Shown: positions 43,894-53,536, counted from the stretch's first letter. The stretch: DNA of 64,000 bases from Streptomyces sp. WZ-12 (GCF_028898845.1 NZ_CP118574.1:5429001-5493000), one strand, 5' to 3'. Numbers and translations are program-made. Notes: a model not told the origin generated them from the letters alone.

Positions 43894-43909
43894 TTCGTCG
43901 TCCGTCCGG

Positions 43910-45196
43910 TCAGTTGCCGGTGACGGTGACCGGCTCGTCGTTGTTGAGCTGCTGGACGAGCTGCTTGAGCTTGGCCTGGTCCCAGACCAGGTTGCCGCCC
44001 ACGCTGCCGGAGATCGGCATGTTCATCGACTTGCCGTCGCCGCCGGTGACGCCCTTCATCGCGAAGAACATCTGGCCCAGGTCCCACAGGCTCATGTCCT
44101 TGTCCACCTTCAGGGTGTCCAGACCGGCGCCGAGCGTCGGGTAGAACTTGAAGGGGTTGAGCAGGGTGCCCGGTGTGGCGGCCTGCTTGGCGACGGCGGC
44201 CAGGAACTTCTGCTGGTTCTTGGTGCGTTGGAGGTCCTGGGAGGCGAACGCGTGCCGGGTCCGGACGAAGGCGAGCGCCTGCGCGCCGGTGAGGGTCTGG
44301 GTGCCGGCCTTGAAGTCGGCGCCGGAGTCCTTGTCCTTGAACGCCTGGGGGATGTCCATCTCCACGCCGCCGAGCGCGTCGACGATGTTGGCGAAGCCGG
44401 CGAACCCGATCTCGACGTAGTGGTCGATGTGCAGGTGGGTGTTGTACTCGATGGTGCGCACCAGCAGGGCCGGACCGTCCTCGGCGTAGGTCGCGTTCAG
44501 CTTGGTGTGCCGTCCGGTCGCCGGGTACTTCTTGCCGGAGGTCGAGCCGACGTACGCGGGGATCTCGACGTTGGAGTCGCGCGGCAGGGAGATCAGCGTC
44601 GGGCCGTTGCTGCCGTCGTGCAGGATCAGCATCGAGTCGGTGCGCCCGCCGTCGGTGGGGCCGCCGGTGTGCAGCTTCTGCTTCATCTCGTCGGTCATGC
44701 CCTCGCGGCTGTCCGTTCCGACGATGAGGTAGTTGGTGCCGTCGCCGGTCGCGGGCCGGTCGATGACCTTGCTCAGGTCGACCTCGCGGCGCAGCTTGCC
44801 GTCCGCCCAGAAGTAGGTGCCGACCGAGGTGGCCAGCACCACCACGACCAGGGTGATCAGGGCCCACTTGATGCGGCGGCCCCAGCGCGGGCGCGGCCGG
44901 GCGCCCTGCCCGTCGCGGTACCCGTCACCGCCCCGGCCGCCGCCCCCGCCGTAGACCTGGCCGGTGTTGTAGCCGTCGTAGTCGTGCTGGCCCTGGGACT
45001 GCTGCGGCGGGACGCCCGCGCGGCCGCGCGGCGAGAGCGAGGGCGGGAGTGGGGGCTCGTTCCGCGGGTAGCCGGGGCCTGCGCCGCGCCGCACGTGGGG
45101 CATGGCGCGCGCACCCTCCGGCTCGGCGCTGCCGCTGCCGCTGCCGTACCGGTTGCCGCCCGGCTCGCCGGACCGTCCTTGGGGCCACTCATTCAT
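43910..45196 (-). CDS. LCP (LytR-CpsA-Psr) family protein 1
   Basis: The 428-residue protein has a long Gly/Pro/Arg-rich cytoplasmic tail (1-110) and one membrane helix (about 111-130). The external LCP domain has IVGTDSREGM, DSMLILH, LISLPRDSNVEIP, KLNATYAEDGP, HIDHYVEIGF and FVRTRHAF, the residues that bind the pyrophosphate lipid. LCP enzymes transfer undecaprenyl-linked glycopolymers such as teichoic acid onto peptidoglycan. It has no LytR_C domain. MNEWPQG at 45196 is chosen as start, although no clear ribosome-binding site is visible. It is the first of four LCP genes within 10 kb. Confidence 0.92.
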   Translation of the reverse strand: MNEWPQGRSGEPGGNRYGSGSGSAEPEGARAMPHVRRGAGPGYPRNEPPLPPSLSPRGRAGVPPQQSQGQHDYDGYNTGQVYGGGGGRGGDGYRDGQGARPRPRWGRRIKWALITLVVVVLATSVGTYFWADGKLRREVDLSKVIDRPATGDGTNYLIVGTDSREGMTDEMKQKLHTGGPTDGGRTDSMLILHDGSNGPTLISLPRDSNVEIPAYVGSTSGKKYPATGRHTKLNATYAEDGPALLVRTIEYNTHLHIDHYVEIGFAGFANIVDALGGVEMDIPQAFKDKDSGADFKAGTQTLTGAQALAFVRTRHAFASQDLQRTKNQQKFLAAVAKQAATPGTLLNPFKFYPTLGAGLDTLKVDKDMSLWDLGQMFFAMKGVTGGDGKSMNMPISGSVGGNLVWDQAKLKQLVQQLNNDEPVTVTGN

Positions 45197-45466
45197 AGGG
45201 GGAAGTGTGCATCCCCGTGGGGTCCGCTCCATAGGGCGGGTACGGGATCGGGCCGGGGCTGTTGCAGAGCTGATGCAAAGCGGCCGCGCGCTACCGGGCC
45301 ATACCGCACGGGGCTCGACGATTCCGGCGTGACCAGCGGAATCAGTCATTCCGGATAGTTTCCGGCGCCGTCGGGGAGAGCCCGCTCACACCGCCGGTGA
45401 GACCGGGGTCACGCCGCCGTCGGCCCGCCCCACCGCCGCGCCGTACGGTCCCGTACGGCGCCGGCT

Positions 45467-45472
45467 TACGCT
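45467..45472 (+). promoter_or_regulatory. -10 box for leaderless thioesterase transcript
   Basis: TACGCT lies seven bases before ATG 45480. CCGTACGG-TC-CCGTACGG, a duplicated 8-bp palindrome, lies immediately upstream (45441-45458) and may be a regulatory site. Confidence 0.5.
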
Positions 45473-45479
45473 GTTCTCC

Positions 45480-46034
45480 ATGACCGACCTCGTCACCACC
45501 AGCCCGGAGGACGGCCCTGCGGGCAAGCCCACCTCCGTCTCCCGCACCACGCTGTCGCACATCATGACCGCGGCCGACACCAACCTCCTGGGGACGGTGC
45601 ACGGCGGGGTGATCATGAAACTGGTCGACGACGCCGCCGGCGCGGTCGCGGGCCGGCACTCCGGCGGCCCGGCGGTGACGGCCTCCATGGACGAAATGGC
45701 CTTCCTGGAGCCGGTGCGGGTCGGCGACCTCGTTCATGTGAAGGCCCAGGTGAACTGGACCGGCCGGTCCTCCATGGAGGTCGGCGTCCGGGTCCTGGCC
45801 GAGCGCTGGAACGAGTCCACCCCCGCCCAGCAGGTCGGCTCCGCCTACCTCGTCTTCGCCGCCGTCGACGAGCACGGCAAGCCCCGCCCGGTGCCGCCGG
45901 TGCTCCCCGAGACCGAGCGCGACAAGCGGCGCTACCAGGAGGCCCAGATCCGTCGGACGCACCGGCTGGCCCGCCGCCGCGCCATCAAGGAGCTGCGCGA
46001 GCGGCGCGCCGCCGAGGGTCTCGACGACGCCTGA
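45480..46034 (+). CDS. Acyl-CoA thioesterase (hotdog fold)
   Basis: The 184-residue protein has one hotdog domain (about 20-140), with SHIMTAADTNLLGTVHGGVIMKLVDDAAGAVAGRH as helix-plus-strand core and VRVGDLVHVKAQVNWTGRSSMEVGV following. The D in TAAD and the HGG loop are typical of BACH/YciA-type thioesterases. A basic helical tail (residues about 150-184) is unusual in length. It probably hydrolyses medium- or long-chain acyl-CoA. TACGCT seven bases upstream suggests a leaderless message. Confidence 0.9.
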   Translation: MTDLVTTSPEDGPAGKPTSVSRTTLSHIMTAADTNLLGTVHGGVIMKLVDDAAGAVAGRHSGGPAVTASMDEMAFLEPVRVGDLVHVKAQVNWTGRSSMEVGVRVLAERWNESTPAQQVGSAYLVFAAVDEHGKPRPVPPVLPETERDKRRYQEAQIRRTHRLARRRAIKELRERRAAEGLDDA

Positions 46035-46064
46035 CCGATCCCGGTGCCACGGCCCGGGGCGGCC

Positions 46065-46673
46065 CTACGCCTCCTCGGGCGCGGGCGCCGGCGGGGCACC
46101 GACCGCCCGCGGGGGCAGCGCCCGATGGCACACCGCCGCCGTCAGTTTCGCCAGCAGGGCCAGCAGCGCGCCGGCCACCGTCCCCGCCGCCGCGCACAGC
46201 ACGTCGTCGATGTCGGCCACCCGGCCCGCCCGCATCAGCAACTGCGCCAGCTCGATGACGAGGCTCAGCCCCACCCCGAACAGGAAGGCGCCGGCCGCCG
46301 ACCACCGGGGCGCGGCGAACCGCAGCAGCAGCGGCACCGGGACGAACAGCGCGGTGCCGGCGATCTGCCGCCGCACCACCATCGCCACCTCGCCCGGCTC
46401 CAACTGGGCGCCCAGCTCGAACATCCCCTCCCCGGGGCGCCACCAGAACGTCGCGTCGGCGGTCCCGACCGGCTGGGTGGGGACGAGCGTGACCACCAGC
46501 ATCAGCAGCAGCCAGGCCGCCAGCAGCGCGCGGGCCGCGGTCCGCGGGGTGCGCCGGTGCGGAGCCCGCGCCGACCACAGCGCCAGCCCCAGGGCCAGGG
46601 CCAACGCCCCGAGCAGGAAGAGCGTCACCGTGGTGGGGGTGACGGCCAGCACGACCTGCCACATGGTTCGCAC
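46065..46673 (-). CDS. VanZ-family membrane protein
   Basis: The 202-residue protein has about five hydrophobic segments and the VanZ-like core FFVPVPLLL, FGVGLSLVIELAQLLMRAGRVADIDDVLCAAAGTVAGALL with the conserved E/D residues in IELAQ and DIDDV. VanZ homologues are linked to teicoplanin resistance or to general membrane and wall adaptation; biochemical role unknown. The proposed GTG start at 46673 has AAGG close upstream; ATG 46664 is an alternative. It lies 30 bases from the secreted protein gene on the same strand and may share its transcript. Confidence 0.88.
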   Translation of the reverse strand: MRTMWQVVLAVTPTTVTLFLLGALALALGLALWSARAPHRRTPRTAARALLAAWLLLMLVVTLVPTQPVGTADATFWWRPGEGMFELGAQLEPGEVAMVVRRQIAGTALFVPVPLLLRFAAPRWSAAGAFLFGVGLSLVIELAQLLMRAGRVADIDDVLCAAAGTVAGALLALLAKLTAAVCHRALPPRAVGAPPAPAPEEA

Positions 46674-46703
46674 ACACCTTTCCGGGCGCCGGACCGGCCG
46701 GCG

Positions 46704-47156
46704 TCAGTCGCAGCTCCACTTGGTGACGAAGACCGTCGCGGTGTGCTCCATGACACCGCGGATGCACTCGTCCGGGAGCATCTCCACCCGCCCGCTCAGC
46801 CGCAGCGCCCCGCCCCGCGTCCGCCCGCTGCCGAACCAGCCGGGGAACGCGGTGATCTGGGCGTTCTTGCGCTGGTAGCCGAGCCGGACGGTGATCTCGC
46901 CGGGTACTGGGACGTCCCGCTGGTAGACGGCGGTGTAGACGCCGGTGGTGCCGACCGGGCCGCGCAGGCACAGCCGGCCGCGGACCAGCGCCCCGCAGCC
47001 GATCGGCTCGGCCGGCGCCGCCGGGGCCGCCGCCGCGGTGGCCGCGAGCAGCGCCAGCACCGCGGCCGCGGCGGCGGCCCGGGCCAGGTGCCGTCGCCGG
47101 TCCGGCCCGTCCGGCGACGGCCCCGCGGCGGTGCGACGGGGGGCGGGCACGGTCAT
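46704..47156 (-). CDS. Small secreted protein of unknown function
   Basis: The 150-residue protein has a signal peptide (about 20-46, ending AAPAAPAEP) and a mature part with four cysteines (GCGALVRGRLC, DECIRG and terminal SCD) that could form two disulfides. It has no recognised domain. Its ATG overlaps the stop of LCP protein 2 by ATGA, so it is co-translated with that gene and probably functions at the wall. Confidence 0.82.
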   Translation of the reverse strand: MTVPAPRRTAAGPSPDGPDRRRHLARAAAAAAVLALLAATAAAAPAAPAEPIGCGALVRGRLCLRGPVGTTGVYTAVYQRDVPVPGEITVRLGYQRKNAQITAFPGWFGSGRTRGGALRLSGRVEMLPDECIRGVMEHTATVFVTKWSCD

Positions 47157-48616
47157 CGGCACACCGCCTGGTCGCCGGTGATCGCCCCGAGGGTGCCGGG
47201 GGCCGGCGTCGGCTCCTCGGCCCGCACCGCCCGCACCCCGCGGAAGTCCGCCCCGACGGTCACCCGCATCACCGGCCCCTGCCCGCTCGCCGGGCGCAGT
47301 TCGGCGCCCGGCAGCGCGGCCGCCAGCGACCGCGCCGAGCGGTCCCAGCGCGGGTCGTAGGAGACCACCGTGCGCGGCGCGGCGCCGAGCGCGGAGTCGG
47401 CGGGGGCGTCGGCGGTGGCGAAGCCGGTGGCGTGCAGCTCCCGGGTGACCCGGGCGGCCAGCCCGCGCCGCCCGGTGCCGTTGTCGACCCGCACCCGGAC
47501 CCGCTCGGGCGGCACGTCCACGACGGTGGCCGGCGTCGCGCGGCCTTGATGGACGGCGATCGGCCGGTCCTCGCGCAGCGCCCGGAACAGCCGCGGCGCC
47601 CGCACCGGGTCCCAGCGCACCGTCGACCCCAGCCCCGGCACGTTCTCCGCCTCGCCGCGCAGCGGCACCGAGGCGAACTCCGAGGACGCCGGACCGAAGC
47701 CCCGCATCGCCTGCGCCAGGTCGGTCAGGTCGCTCGCGCCGAAGCCCGCATCGGCCCGTACGGACGTCAGCACGGCGTCCGCGACCTCCTTGAAGCGGAC
47801 CGGGTTCATCAGCACCCCGGACGAGGCGATCCGGTGCAACAGCGCGGCCAGGAAGCGCTGTTGGCGCTGCATCCGGCCCAGGTCGGCCGAGGCGTCGACG
47901 TGCCGGGTGCGGACGTACTGCAACGCCTGGCCGCCGTTGAGCCGCGAGGTCCCGGCCGGCAGGTCCAGCCCCGAGTACGGGTCCTTCAGCGGGCGCACGG
48001 TGCACAGGTCCACCCCGCCGACCGCGTCCACGGTCCGCATGAAGCTGGTGAAGTCGACCTCCAGGTAGTGGTCGATGTGCACCCCCGTCATGTGCTCGAC
48101 GGTGCGCACGGTCAGGCTCGGGCCGCCCTCGGCGTAGGCGGCGTTCAGCTTGAGCGCGTGCCGGGGGTGGCGCCGCCCCTCGGCGTCCTGGTGGGCGGGC
48201 ACCTCGGCGTAGGAGTCGCGGGGGAGGCTGACGACGCTGGCGCGGCGCCGGTCGGCGGCCAGGTGCACCAGCATCAGGGTGTCGGTGCAGTGGCAGGGGT
48301 CGCCGCCCAGGTGGTACTTCCGCTTCTCCTCGTCGGTCAGCTTGTCCCGGCCGTCGGTGCCGACGACCAGGAACGTCAGCCCCGCGCCGGCGCCGGGCCG
48401 GTCGCTCATCCCCTGGAAGGCGTCGACCCGGCCGATGCCGGTCTCCACCCCGGTGACCATGGCGTGCCCCACCCCGCTCGCGGACAGCAGCAGCGCGGTC
48501 GCCGCGGCGCTGACCCGCAGTCCCCAACGGGGCCGGCCTGCGGAACGCCGACGCCCGCGCCGCCGCCGGGGACGCCGGCCCGGCACGGTGCGGGTGGTGG
48601 GGGACGGCGCGGTCAC
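47153..48616 (-). CDS. LCP family protein 2 with LytR_C domain
   Basis: The 487-residue protein has an Arg-rich cytoplasmic tail, a membrane helix (about 31-52) and an LCP domain (about 80-240). The LCP domain shows VVGTDGRDKLTD, VSLPRDSYAEVP, KLNAAYAEGGP, IDHYLEVDF and YVRTRHVD. A LytR_C domain (about 375-465, VRVRVDNGTGRRGLAARVTRELHATGFATADAP) follows. In the first motif the usual SR is GR, which leaves the arginine in place. GTG 48616 has GGAGG six bases upstream. The small secreted protein gene is coupled downstream. Confidence 0.9.
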   Translation of the reverse strand: MTAPSPTTRTVPGRRPRRRRGRRRSAGRPRWGLRVSAAATALLLSASGVGHAMVTGVETGIGRVDAFQGMSDRPGAGAGLTFLVVGTDGRDKLTDEEKRKYHLGGDPCHCTDTLMLVHLAADRRRASVVSLPRDSYAEVPAHQDAEGRRHPRHALKLNAAYAEGGPSLTVRTVEHMTGVHIDHYLEVDFTSFMRTVDAVGGVDLCTVRPLKDPYSGLDLPAGTSRLNGGQALQYVRTRHVDASADLGRMQRQQRFLAALLHRIASSGVLMNPVRFKEVADAVLTSVRADAGFGASDLTDLAQAMRGFGPASSEFASVPLRGEAENVPGLGSTVRWDPVRAPRLFRALREDRPIAVHQGRATPATVVDVPPERVRVRVDNGTGRRGLAARVTRELHATGFATADAPADSALGAAPRTVVSYDPRWDRSARSLAAALPGAELRPASGQGPVMRVTVGADFRGVRAVRAEEPTPAPGTLGAITGDQAVCR

Positions 48617-48844
48617 GGGCCACCTCCGCGGTGGACGGGGACGAGGGCAGCAGGGCCGGGCCACCGTAAGCCGGTACGATCTGCTGCAAAACGCCACACA
48701 CCGGGCGGGCGTCGTGCGGCCACCCGGTTGCCGTCCGAGCGGGTCGCCCGTTCGCGGTACCGTGAAGCGGAATACCGCAGTCTCCCGGCGGGCGCCGCCG
48801 CCCTCTTCACGGCGGTTCACCGCGGGCCGTACCCCCGAGGAACC

Positions 48845-49876
48845 ATGCCCCAGCAGCAGCTTCCGGCCGTCTCCGTGATCATGCCGGTGCTCAACGAGGA
48901 ACGTCACCTGCGCAATGCGGTCCGGCACATCCTGGCTCAGGAGTACGCCGGCGAGATGGAGGTGGTGATCGCCCTCGGTCCGTCCGCGGACCGCACCGAC
49001 GAGATCGCCGCGGAACTGGTCGCCGAGGACCCCCGGGTGCACACCGTGCCCAACCCCACGGGCCGCACCCCCGCCGCGCTGAACGCCGCGATCAAGGCGT
49101 CCCGGCACCCCGTCGTCGTCCGCGTCGACGGCCACGGCATGCTCTCGCCGAACTACATCGCCACCGCGGTGCGGTTGTTGGAGGAGACCGGCGCCGCCAA
49201 CGTCGGCGGCATCATGCACGCCGAGGGCGAGAACGCCTGGGAGGAGGCGGTGGCCGCCGCGATGACCTCCCGGATCGGGGTGGGCAACGCCGCCTTCCAC
49301 ACCGGCGGCGCGGCCGGCCCCGCCGAGACGGTCTACCTCGGCGTCTTCCGGCGCGAGGTGCTGGAGCAACAGGGCGGCTACAACGAGGAGTTCATCCGCG
49401 CCCAGGACTGGGAGCTGAACTTCCGGATCCGCGAGGCCGGCGGGAAGGTCTGGTTCTCGCCGGAGTTGAAGGTCCAGTACCGGCCGCGGCCGAGCGTCAG
49501 GGCGCTGGCCAAGCAGTACAAGGACTACGGGAAGTGGCGGCACGTCGTGGCCCGTTACCACTCCGGGTCGATCAACCTGCGCTACCTCGCCCCGCCGACC
49601 GCGGTCTGCGCCATCGCGGCCGGCGTGGTGGTCGGCGTGGCCGTCACGCCCTGGGGCTTCGTCGTCCCGGCCGGCTACCTGGCCGCGATCGCCGCCGGTT
49701 CGCTGCCGGCCGGCAAGGGGCTGTCGCTGAAGGCCCGGGCGCAGATCCCGTTGGCCCTGGCGACCATGCACATGTCCTGGGGCACCGGCTTCCTCATCAG
49801 CCCGCGCGCGCTGGCCAAGAAGGTCATCGCCAGCCGGCGGCCGGCCGTCCAGGCGCCCGTGACGGCCGGGGAGTAG
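48845..49876 (+). CDS. GT2 family glycosyltransferase with C-terminal membrane helices
   Basis: The 343-residue GT-A enzyme has the nucleotide-sugar domain (1-250) with VSVIMPVLNEERHLRNAV and VVRVDGHGM (the DXD-equivalent DGH). The acceptor-side segment is FIRAQDWELNFRIREAGGK (E/D-W motif). Two or more membrane helices follow near the C-terminus (about 250-300), so it acts on a lipid-linked acceptor. GAGGAACC precedes ATG 48845. Its position among LCP genes suggests it builds the polymer they attach. The donor sugar is unknown. Confidence 0.92.
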   Translation: MPQQQLPAVSVIMPVLNEERHLRNAVRHILAQEYAGEMEVVIALGPSADRTDEIAAELVAEDPRVHTVPNPTGRTPAALNAAIKASRHPVVVRVDGHGMLSPNYIATAVRLLEETGAANVGGIMHAEGENAWEEAVAAAMTSRIGVGNAAFHTGGAAGPAETVYLGVFRREVLEQQGGYNEEFIRAQDWELNFRIREAGGKVWFSPELKVQYRPRPSVRALAKQYKDYGKWRHVVARYHSGSINLRYLAPPTAVCAIAAGVVVGVAVTPWGFVVPAGYLAAIAAGSLPAGKGLSLKARAQIPLALATMHMSWGTGFLISPRALAKKVIASRRPAVQAPVTAGE

Positions 49877-49899
49877 CGACGACGGAGCGGTGACCGCGG

Positions 49900-49934
49900 G
49901 AAGGGTGCGCGCCCCAACAGGGCGCGCACCCTTC
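49900..49934. terminator. Bidirectional terminator hairpin
   Basis: GAAGGGTGCGCGCCC and GGGCGCGCACCCTTC form a perfect 15-bp stem around a five-base loop between the convergent GT2 and third LCP genes. Confidence 0.85.
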
Positions 49935-50055
49935 GCGTCAGAGGACGCACCAGGCGCAGCGCGGTCGTTGACGACGACGGGCCCCCACCGCCAGGAACAG
50001 GCCCGGGGCGAGCGCCGTCCAGCGCGGCGCCCGGGGGCCTCGGCGGGCCGCCCGG

Positions 50056-51828
50056 CTACTTCGCGCAGATGTTCTTGTCACCTGCGCTGACGTGCTGCAC
50101 CCCGTCCGGGGTTTCGTCCGGCGCCTCGATCGGTGAACCCGGCGCGGTGAAGTCCTTGCCCAGCACCAGCTTCATCGGGACCCGCGCGCCGGCGTCCGCG
50201 CCGGTCTTCTTCAGCGCGCTCTTGGGCAGCCCCATCCACTCGGCCAACGTGGCGGCCTGGTCGGCCTGGTTGGGCGCGTACTCCAGCCGCGTCGCGGCCA
50301 ACTTCTCCGGCGCGTTGCCGGCGTTGGTGGACAGCCGCGCCGCCTTGGAGTTCTGCAGCCAGTCCACGGTCTCCTGGGCCGCGCCGAACGGCCCGCCCCC
50401 GTTGGACACATCGACCCGCACCAGCTCCGGCGGTGCCTTCTTCACCGGCGCCGCGTCCTTCTTCGCGCCGCCGCCCTTCCCGGCCCCCTTGGCCAACGGG
50501 TGGTCCTGCTGCACCATCTTGAACAGCGGATCGGCCTTGGCGGTGTCCAGCACGACGGTCGCCTTGTCCCGCGGGTTGTCCAGCACCGGGACGGTGGCGA
50601 AGGTGATCTTCTCCAGGTCCACCTGCTTCAGGTCGTTGCCGAAGCCCAGCAGCTTCGACGCGCTGCCGATGCCGGTGTCCACCGTCAACGCCTTGGTCGC
50701 CGCCTGCGCCACGTCCAGCAGCTTCCCCGGGCTGCTGAACGTGCTCGACTTCAGCTTCCGGATCAGCGACCCGACGAACTGCTGCTGCAACTCGATCCGG
50801 CTCAGGTCGCTGCCGGTGCCCACCGCGTGCCGGGTCCGCACGAACGCCAGCGCCTGCTCGCCCTTGACCACGTGCCGACCGGCCGTCAACTTCAGGTGCG
50901 ACTTGGGGTCGTTTATGTCCTTGCCCGCGCACACCTCGACGCCGTCCACCGCGTCCGAGAGGTCCTTGACGGCGTTGAAGTCCGCCATCATGAAGTGGTT
51001 GACCTTCAGCCCGGTCAGCTTCTCCACGGTGCGCCAGGTGCAGCCCGGGTCCCGACCCTCCTGGCCCAGGCTGGTGTTGAACCGCACCTGCTGCTGCCCG
51101 GGGATGACCTTGGTCGAGCCGTCCGGCTGCTTCGTCGGGCAGTCCGGGATGTCGGTGATCAGGTCGCGCGGGATGCTCAACGCCGAGGCGTTGGAACGGT
51201 CCTTGGAGACGTGGATCAGGATCGTGGTGTCCGCGTGCCCGAGGCTGCCGGTGTCGCCGTAGCCGGTGTCGCCCTTGCCGGTGCGCGCGTCGGTGCCGAT
51301 GACCAGGAGGTTCACCGGGCCGTCGGTGACCGCCGAGTTCTCCTCGCCGACGTCAACCTTCTTGATGTTGCCGTCCAGTTGCTGGAGGAGGACGTACGCG
51401 GTGCCGCAGCCGGCGACGAGGACGAACCCCACCACCCCGGCCGTCCAGTACAGCGCCTTCCGCTTCGCCGACCTCTTCGGCTTGGGCCGCCGCCGGCCCG
51501 CGGCGGCGCCGGCCACCGCCGCGCTCCCGGACCGGGCCGCGGCCCGGCGTGCCGCCCGTCCGCCCTTCGGGGCCTCGTCGTCGCCGTCCGTCTCGGCCTT
51601 CTGGCCGGCCCGTTGGACCGGTAGCGGACGGGTGTCGGTGTCACCGTCCGCCGCGCCGGGATCCCCCTCGGCACGTCTGCCGGGCGCCTTGCGGTCGACG
51701 GGCCGAGCCGGGCCCCGACCCGACGGGTCGAGCCGCAACTCGTAGTTGCCGGTGTTCGGATCGAACACCCACTGATCAGCGGGGTCGACGTTGTTGTCGC
51801 CCGCCTGCCCACGGCCTTGCGCGTCCAC
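50056..51828 (-). CDS. LCP family protein 3 with LytR_C domain
   Basis: The 590-residue protein is the largest LCP member here. The cytoplasmic tail (1-125) is charged and begins with an unusual ADQWVFDPNTGNYELRLD segment. A membrane helix (about 127-148) follows, then the LCP domain with VIGTDARTGKGDTGYGDTG, LSIPRDLITDIPDC, VNHFMMADF and FVRTRHAVG. A linker rich in Lys/Ala/Gly (about 405-430) and a LytR_C domain (VRVDVSNGGGPFGAAQETVDWL) complete it. Two cysteines in PGCTWRT and VEVCAG may pair outside. GTG 51828 has AAGG four bases upstream. Confidence 0.92.
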   Translation of the reverse strand: MDAQGRGQAGDNNVDPADQWVFDPNTGNYELRLDPSGRGPARPVDRKAPGRRAEGDPGAADGDTDTRPLPVQRAGQKAETDGDDEAPKGGRAARRAAARSGSAAVAGAAAGRRRPKPKRSAKRKALYWTAGVVGFVLVAGCGTAYVLLQQLDGNIKKVDVGEENSAVTDGPVNLLVIGTDARTGKGDTGYGDTGSLGHADTTILIHVSKDRSNASALSIPRDLITDIPDCPTKQPDGSTKVIPGQQQVRFNTSLGQEGRDPGCTWRTVEKLTGLKVNHFMMADFNAVKDLSDAVDGVEVCAGKDINDPKSHLKLTAGRHVVKGEQALAFVRTRHAVGTGSDLSRIELQQQFVGSLIRKLKSSTFSSPGKLLDVAQAATKALTVDTGIGSASKLLGFGNDLKQVDLEKITFATVPVLDNPRDKATVVLDTAKADPLFKMVQQDHPLAKGAGKGGGAKKDAAPVKKAPPELVRVDVSNGGGPFGAAQETVDWLQNSKAARLSTNAGNAPEKLAATRLEYAPNQADQAATLAEWMGLPKSALKKTGADAGARVPMKLVLGKDFTAPGSPIEAPDETPDGVQHVSAGDKNICAK

Positions 51829-52069
51829 GGTGCCTTGAGTCCTCCGTCGGTACCACGCGGCGCCATCCCCTCAAGGCGCTCGGTCGATCGTGCGATACGT
51901 GGTTCGGTACTTGGGTCTTTTCGGTACTTGGTACTTGGTCATCGGTCAGCTGGTCGGGCGGACCGGATCGCTCACACTATCCGCCCAGTTCGGCGTCGGG
52001 CGACGCGCGTGACAAATTCCACGTTCCTACAACTGGGCAATCCGCCCATTCCCTTCGCCGCCGGCGCGG

Positions 52070-53338
52070 TTATTCGCAGCCGCCGCGTTCCGCGGTACTT
52101 CCGGGAAAGGACGGCACCGAACTCGCCCCCGGCGCCGGCCGTCCGCCGCGCCCGGACGGCTTGTCGTCCGCGGCGGTGCGGGCGGGATCCGGCGCCACCG
52201 CGACCGGTCGATCCTTGCGCAATTGCGCGAACAACCGGTCCGCGTCGGGCTGCACCAGTTGATCGCGATTCGGGTCGCTGGGGTACGCGGTGCGCGGCAC
52301 GGTCAGAAACTGCACCCGCGAGGTGGGAATGGAGCGCATGCTCCGGACCAATTCGTACATCCCCCGAAGCGAAGCCAGTCCGGCATCGGTCGTGAGCGAA
52401 CTCGTCGCGGCATCCATCACCGGATACAGCCGCATCGGATTGAGCAGCACGCCATTGCTCTGCACTTTCTTCACCAATGCGGCCAGGAACTGCTGTTGCC
52501 GCGCCATCCGTTGGGTGTCGCTGCCGTTGCCCAGGCTCTTGCGGGCCCGCACATAACCGAGCGCCGCCTCCCCGCCCAACGTCTGCCGACCGGCCGGCAA
52601 CGACACGTGCGCCTCCTCGTCCCGGATGGGCCGCGCCAGGCACACCTGGACGCCGTGCACCGCGTCCACCATGTTCTTGAAGCCGATGAAGTCCACGATG
52701 ATGTGGTGGTCGATCCGGATCGAGGTCATCCGCTCCACCGTGCGGATCGCGCAGGCCGCCCCGCCGTAGGCGAACGCCCAGTTGAACTGCACCACTTGGG
52801 GCGCCGACTCCGACCCGTCGGACCGCCGGCAGTGCGGCACCTGGGCCATCAGGTCGCGCGGGATGCTCACCGCGGTGGCGCTGCGCCGGTTCGCCGCCAG
52901 GTGCAGCAGGATCGTGGTGTCCGAGCGCTGGGTGCCGGTGTCCTCCCCGTACGCGCCGTTCCCGCCGCCCCGGTTGTCGGAGCCGATCAGCAGGATGTTC
53001 TGCGCGTTCTTCGGGCCCGCCGGCGGCCGCTCCGACTCGTACTTCTCCAACTCCCGTTCGGTCGCGCTGTCGGCCCGGATGTTGCCGTTGAGCCGGGCCC
53101 AGATCGCCCAGCCCAGCCCGGCCGAGGCGAGCACCGCGACGATCAGCGCCAGCGCCGCGGCCCGCAGCCAACGGTGATGCCGCGGTGGTGGGGTGCGCGG
53201 CGGCCCCGGCCGGTCGGACGCCAGGCGGCCGACGGGCCGCGCGGGCCACCCGGGGAACTGCGCCGGCCGCCCGGCGCCCGGTGCCCCGCGCCCGCGACGG
53301 CGACCGCGTTCGGGCGGGATGTCGGGGCTCTCGGTCAC
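52070..53338 (-). CDS. LCP family protein 4
   Basis: The 422-residue protein has an Arg/Pro-rich tail (1-56), a membrane helix (about 57-80) and an LCP domain with LIGSDNRGGGNGAYGED, SDTTILLHL, VSIPRDLMAQVP, HHIIVDF and YVRARKSLGNGS. The last motif reads RARKS where other members have RTRH, a real difference in a usually conserved site. No LytR_C domain is present. GTG 53338 has GGGAG eight bases upstream. It lies 241 bases downstream of the other minus-strand LCP gene. Confidence 0.9.
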   Translation of the reverse strand: MTESPDIPPERGRRRGRGAPGAGRPAQFPGWPARPVGRLASDRPGPPRTPPPRHHRWLRAAALALIVAVLASAGLGWAIWARLNGNIRADSATERELEKYESERPPAGPKNAQNILLIGSDNRGGGNGAYGEDTGTQRSDTTILLHLAANRRSATAVSIPRDLMAQVPHCRRSDGSESAPQVVQFNWAFAYGGAACAIRTVERMTSIRIDHHIIVDFIGFKNMVDAVHGVQVCLARPIRDEEAHVSLPAGRQTLGGEAALGYVRARKSLGNGSDTQRMARQQQFLAALVKKVQSNGVLLNPMRLYPVMDAATSSLTTDAGLASLRGMYELVRSMRSIPTSRVQFLTVPRTAYPSDPNRDQLVQPDADRLFAQLRKDRPVAVAPDPARTAADDKPSGRGGRPAPGASSVPSFPGSTAERGGCE

Positions 53339-53536
53339 GTGGGCGTCTCCCTCGCGGAAGTCGGCGGGGCGCTCCGCGCCGGGCACCGTCGGGGAGGAGA
53401 CCGCCGGACCCCGCGCCGGGGAGTGACGCACGCACGGCGCGTACGTACACCGAGCATGGCCCCCGCCGGGCGGACCGGCCCGCCCGGCGGGAATCCGCCT
53501 GCGCCGGACGGGGGAGCGGGCGGCCCGACCGCCCTT

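Noticed and set aside
47153..49771. Extended 872-residue version of LCP protein 2
   Set aside because: The upstream 380 residues are antisense to the GT2 gene at 48845-49876. GTG 48616 has a strong ribosome-binding site and gives a normal LCP tail.
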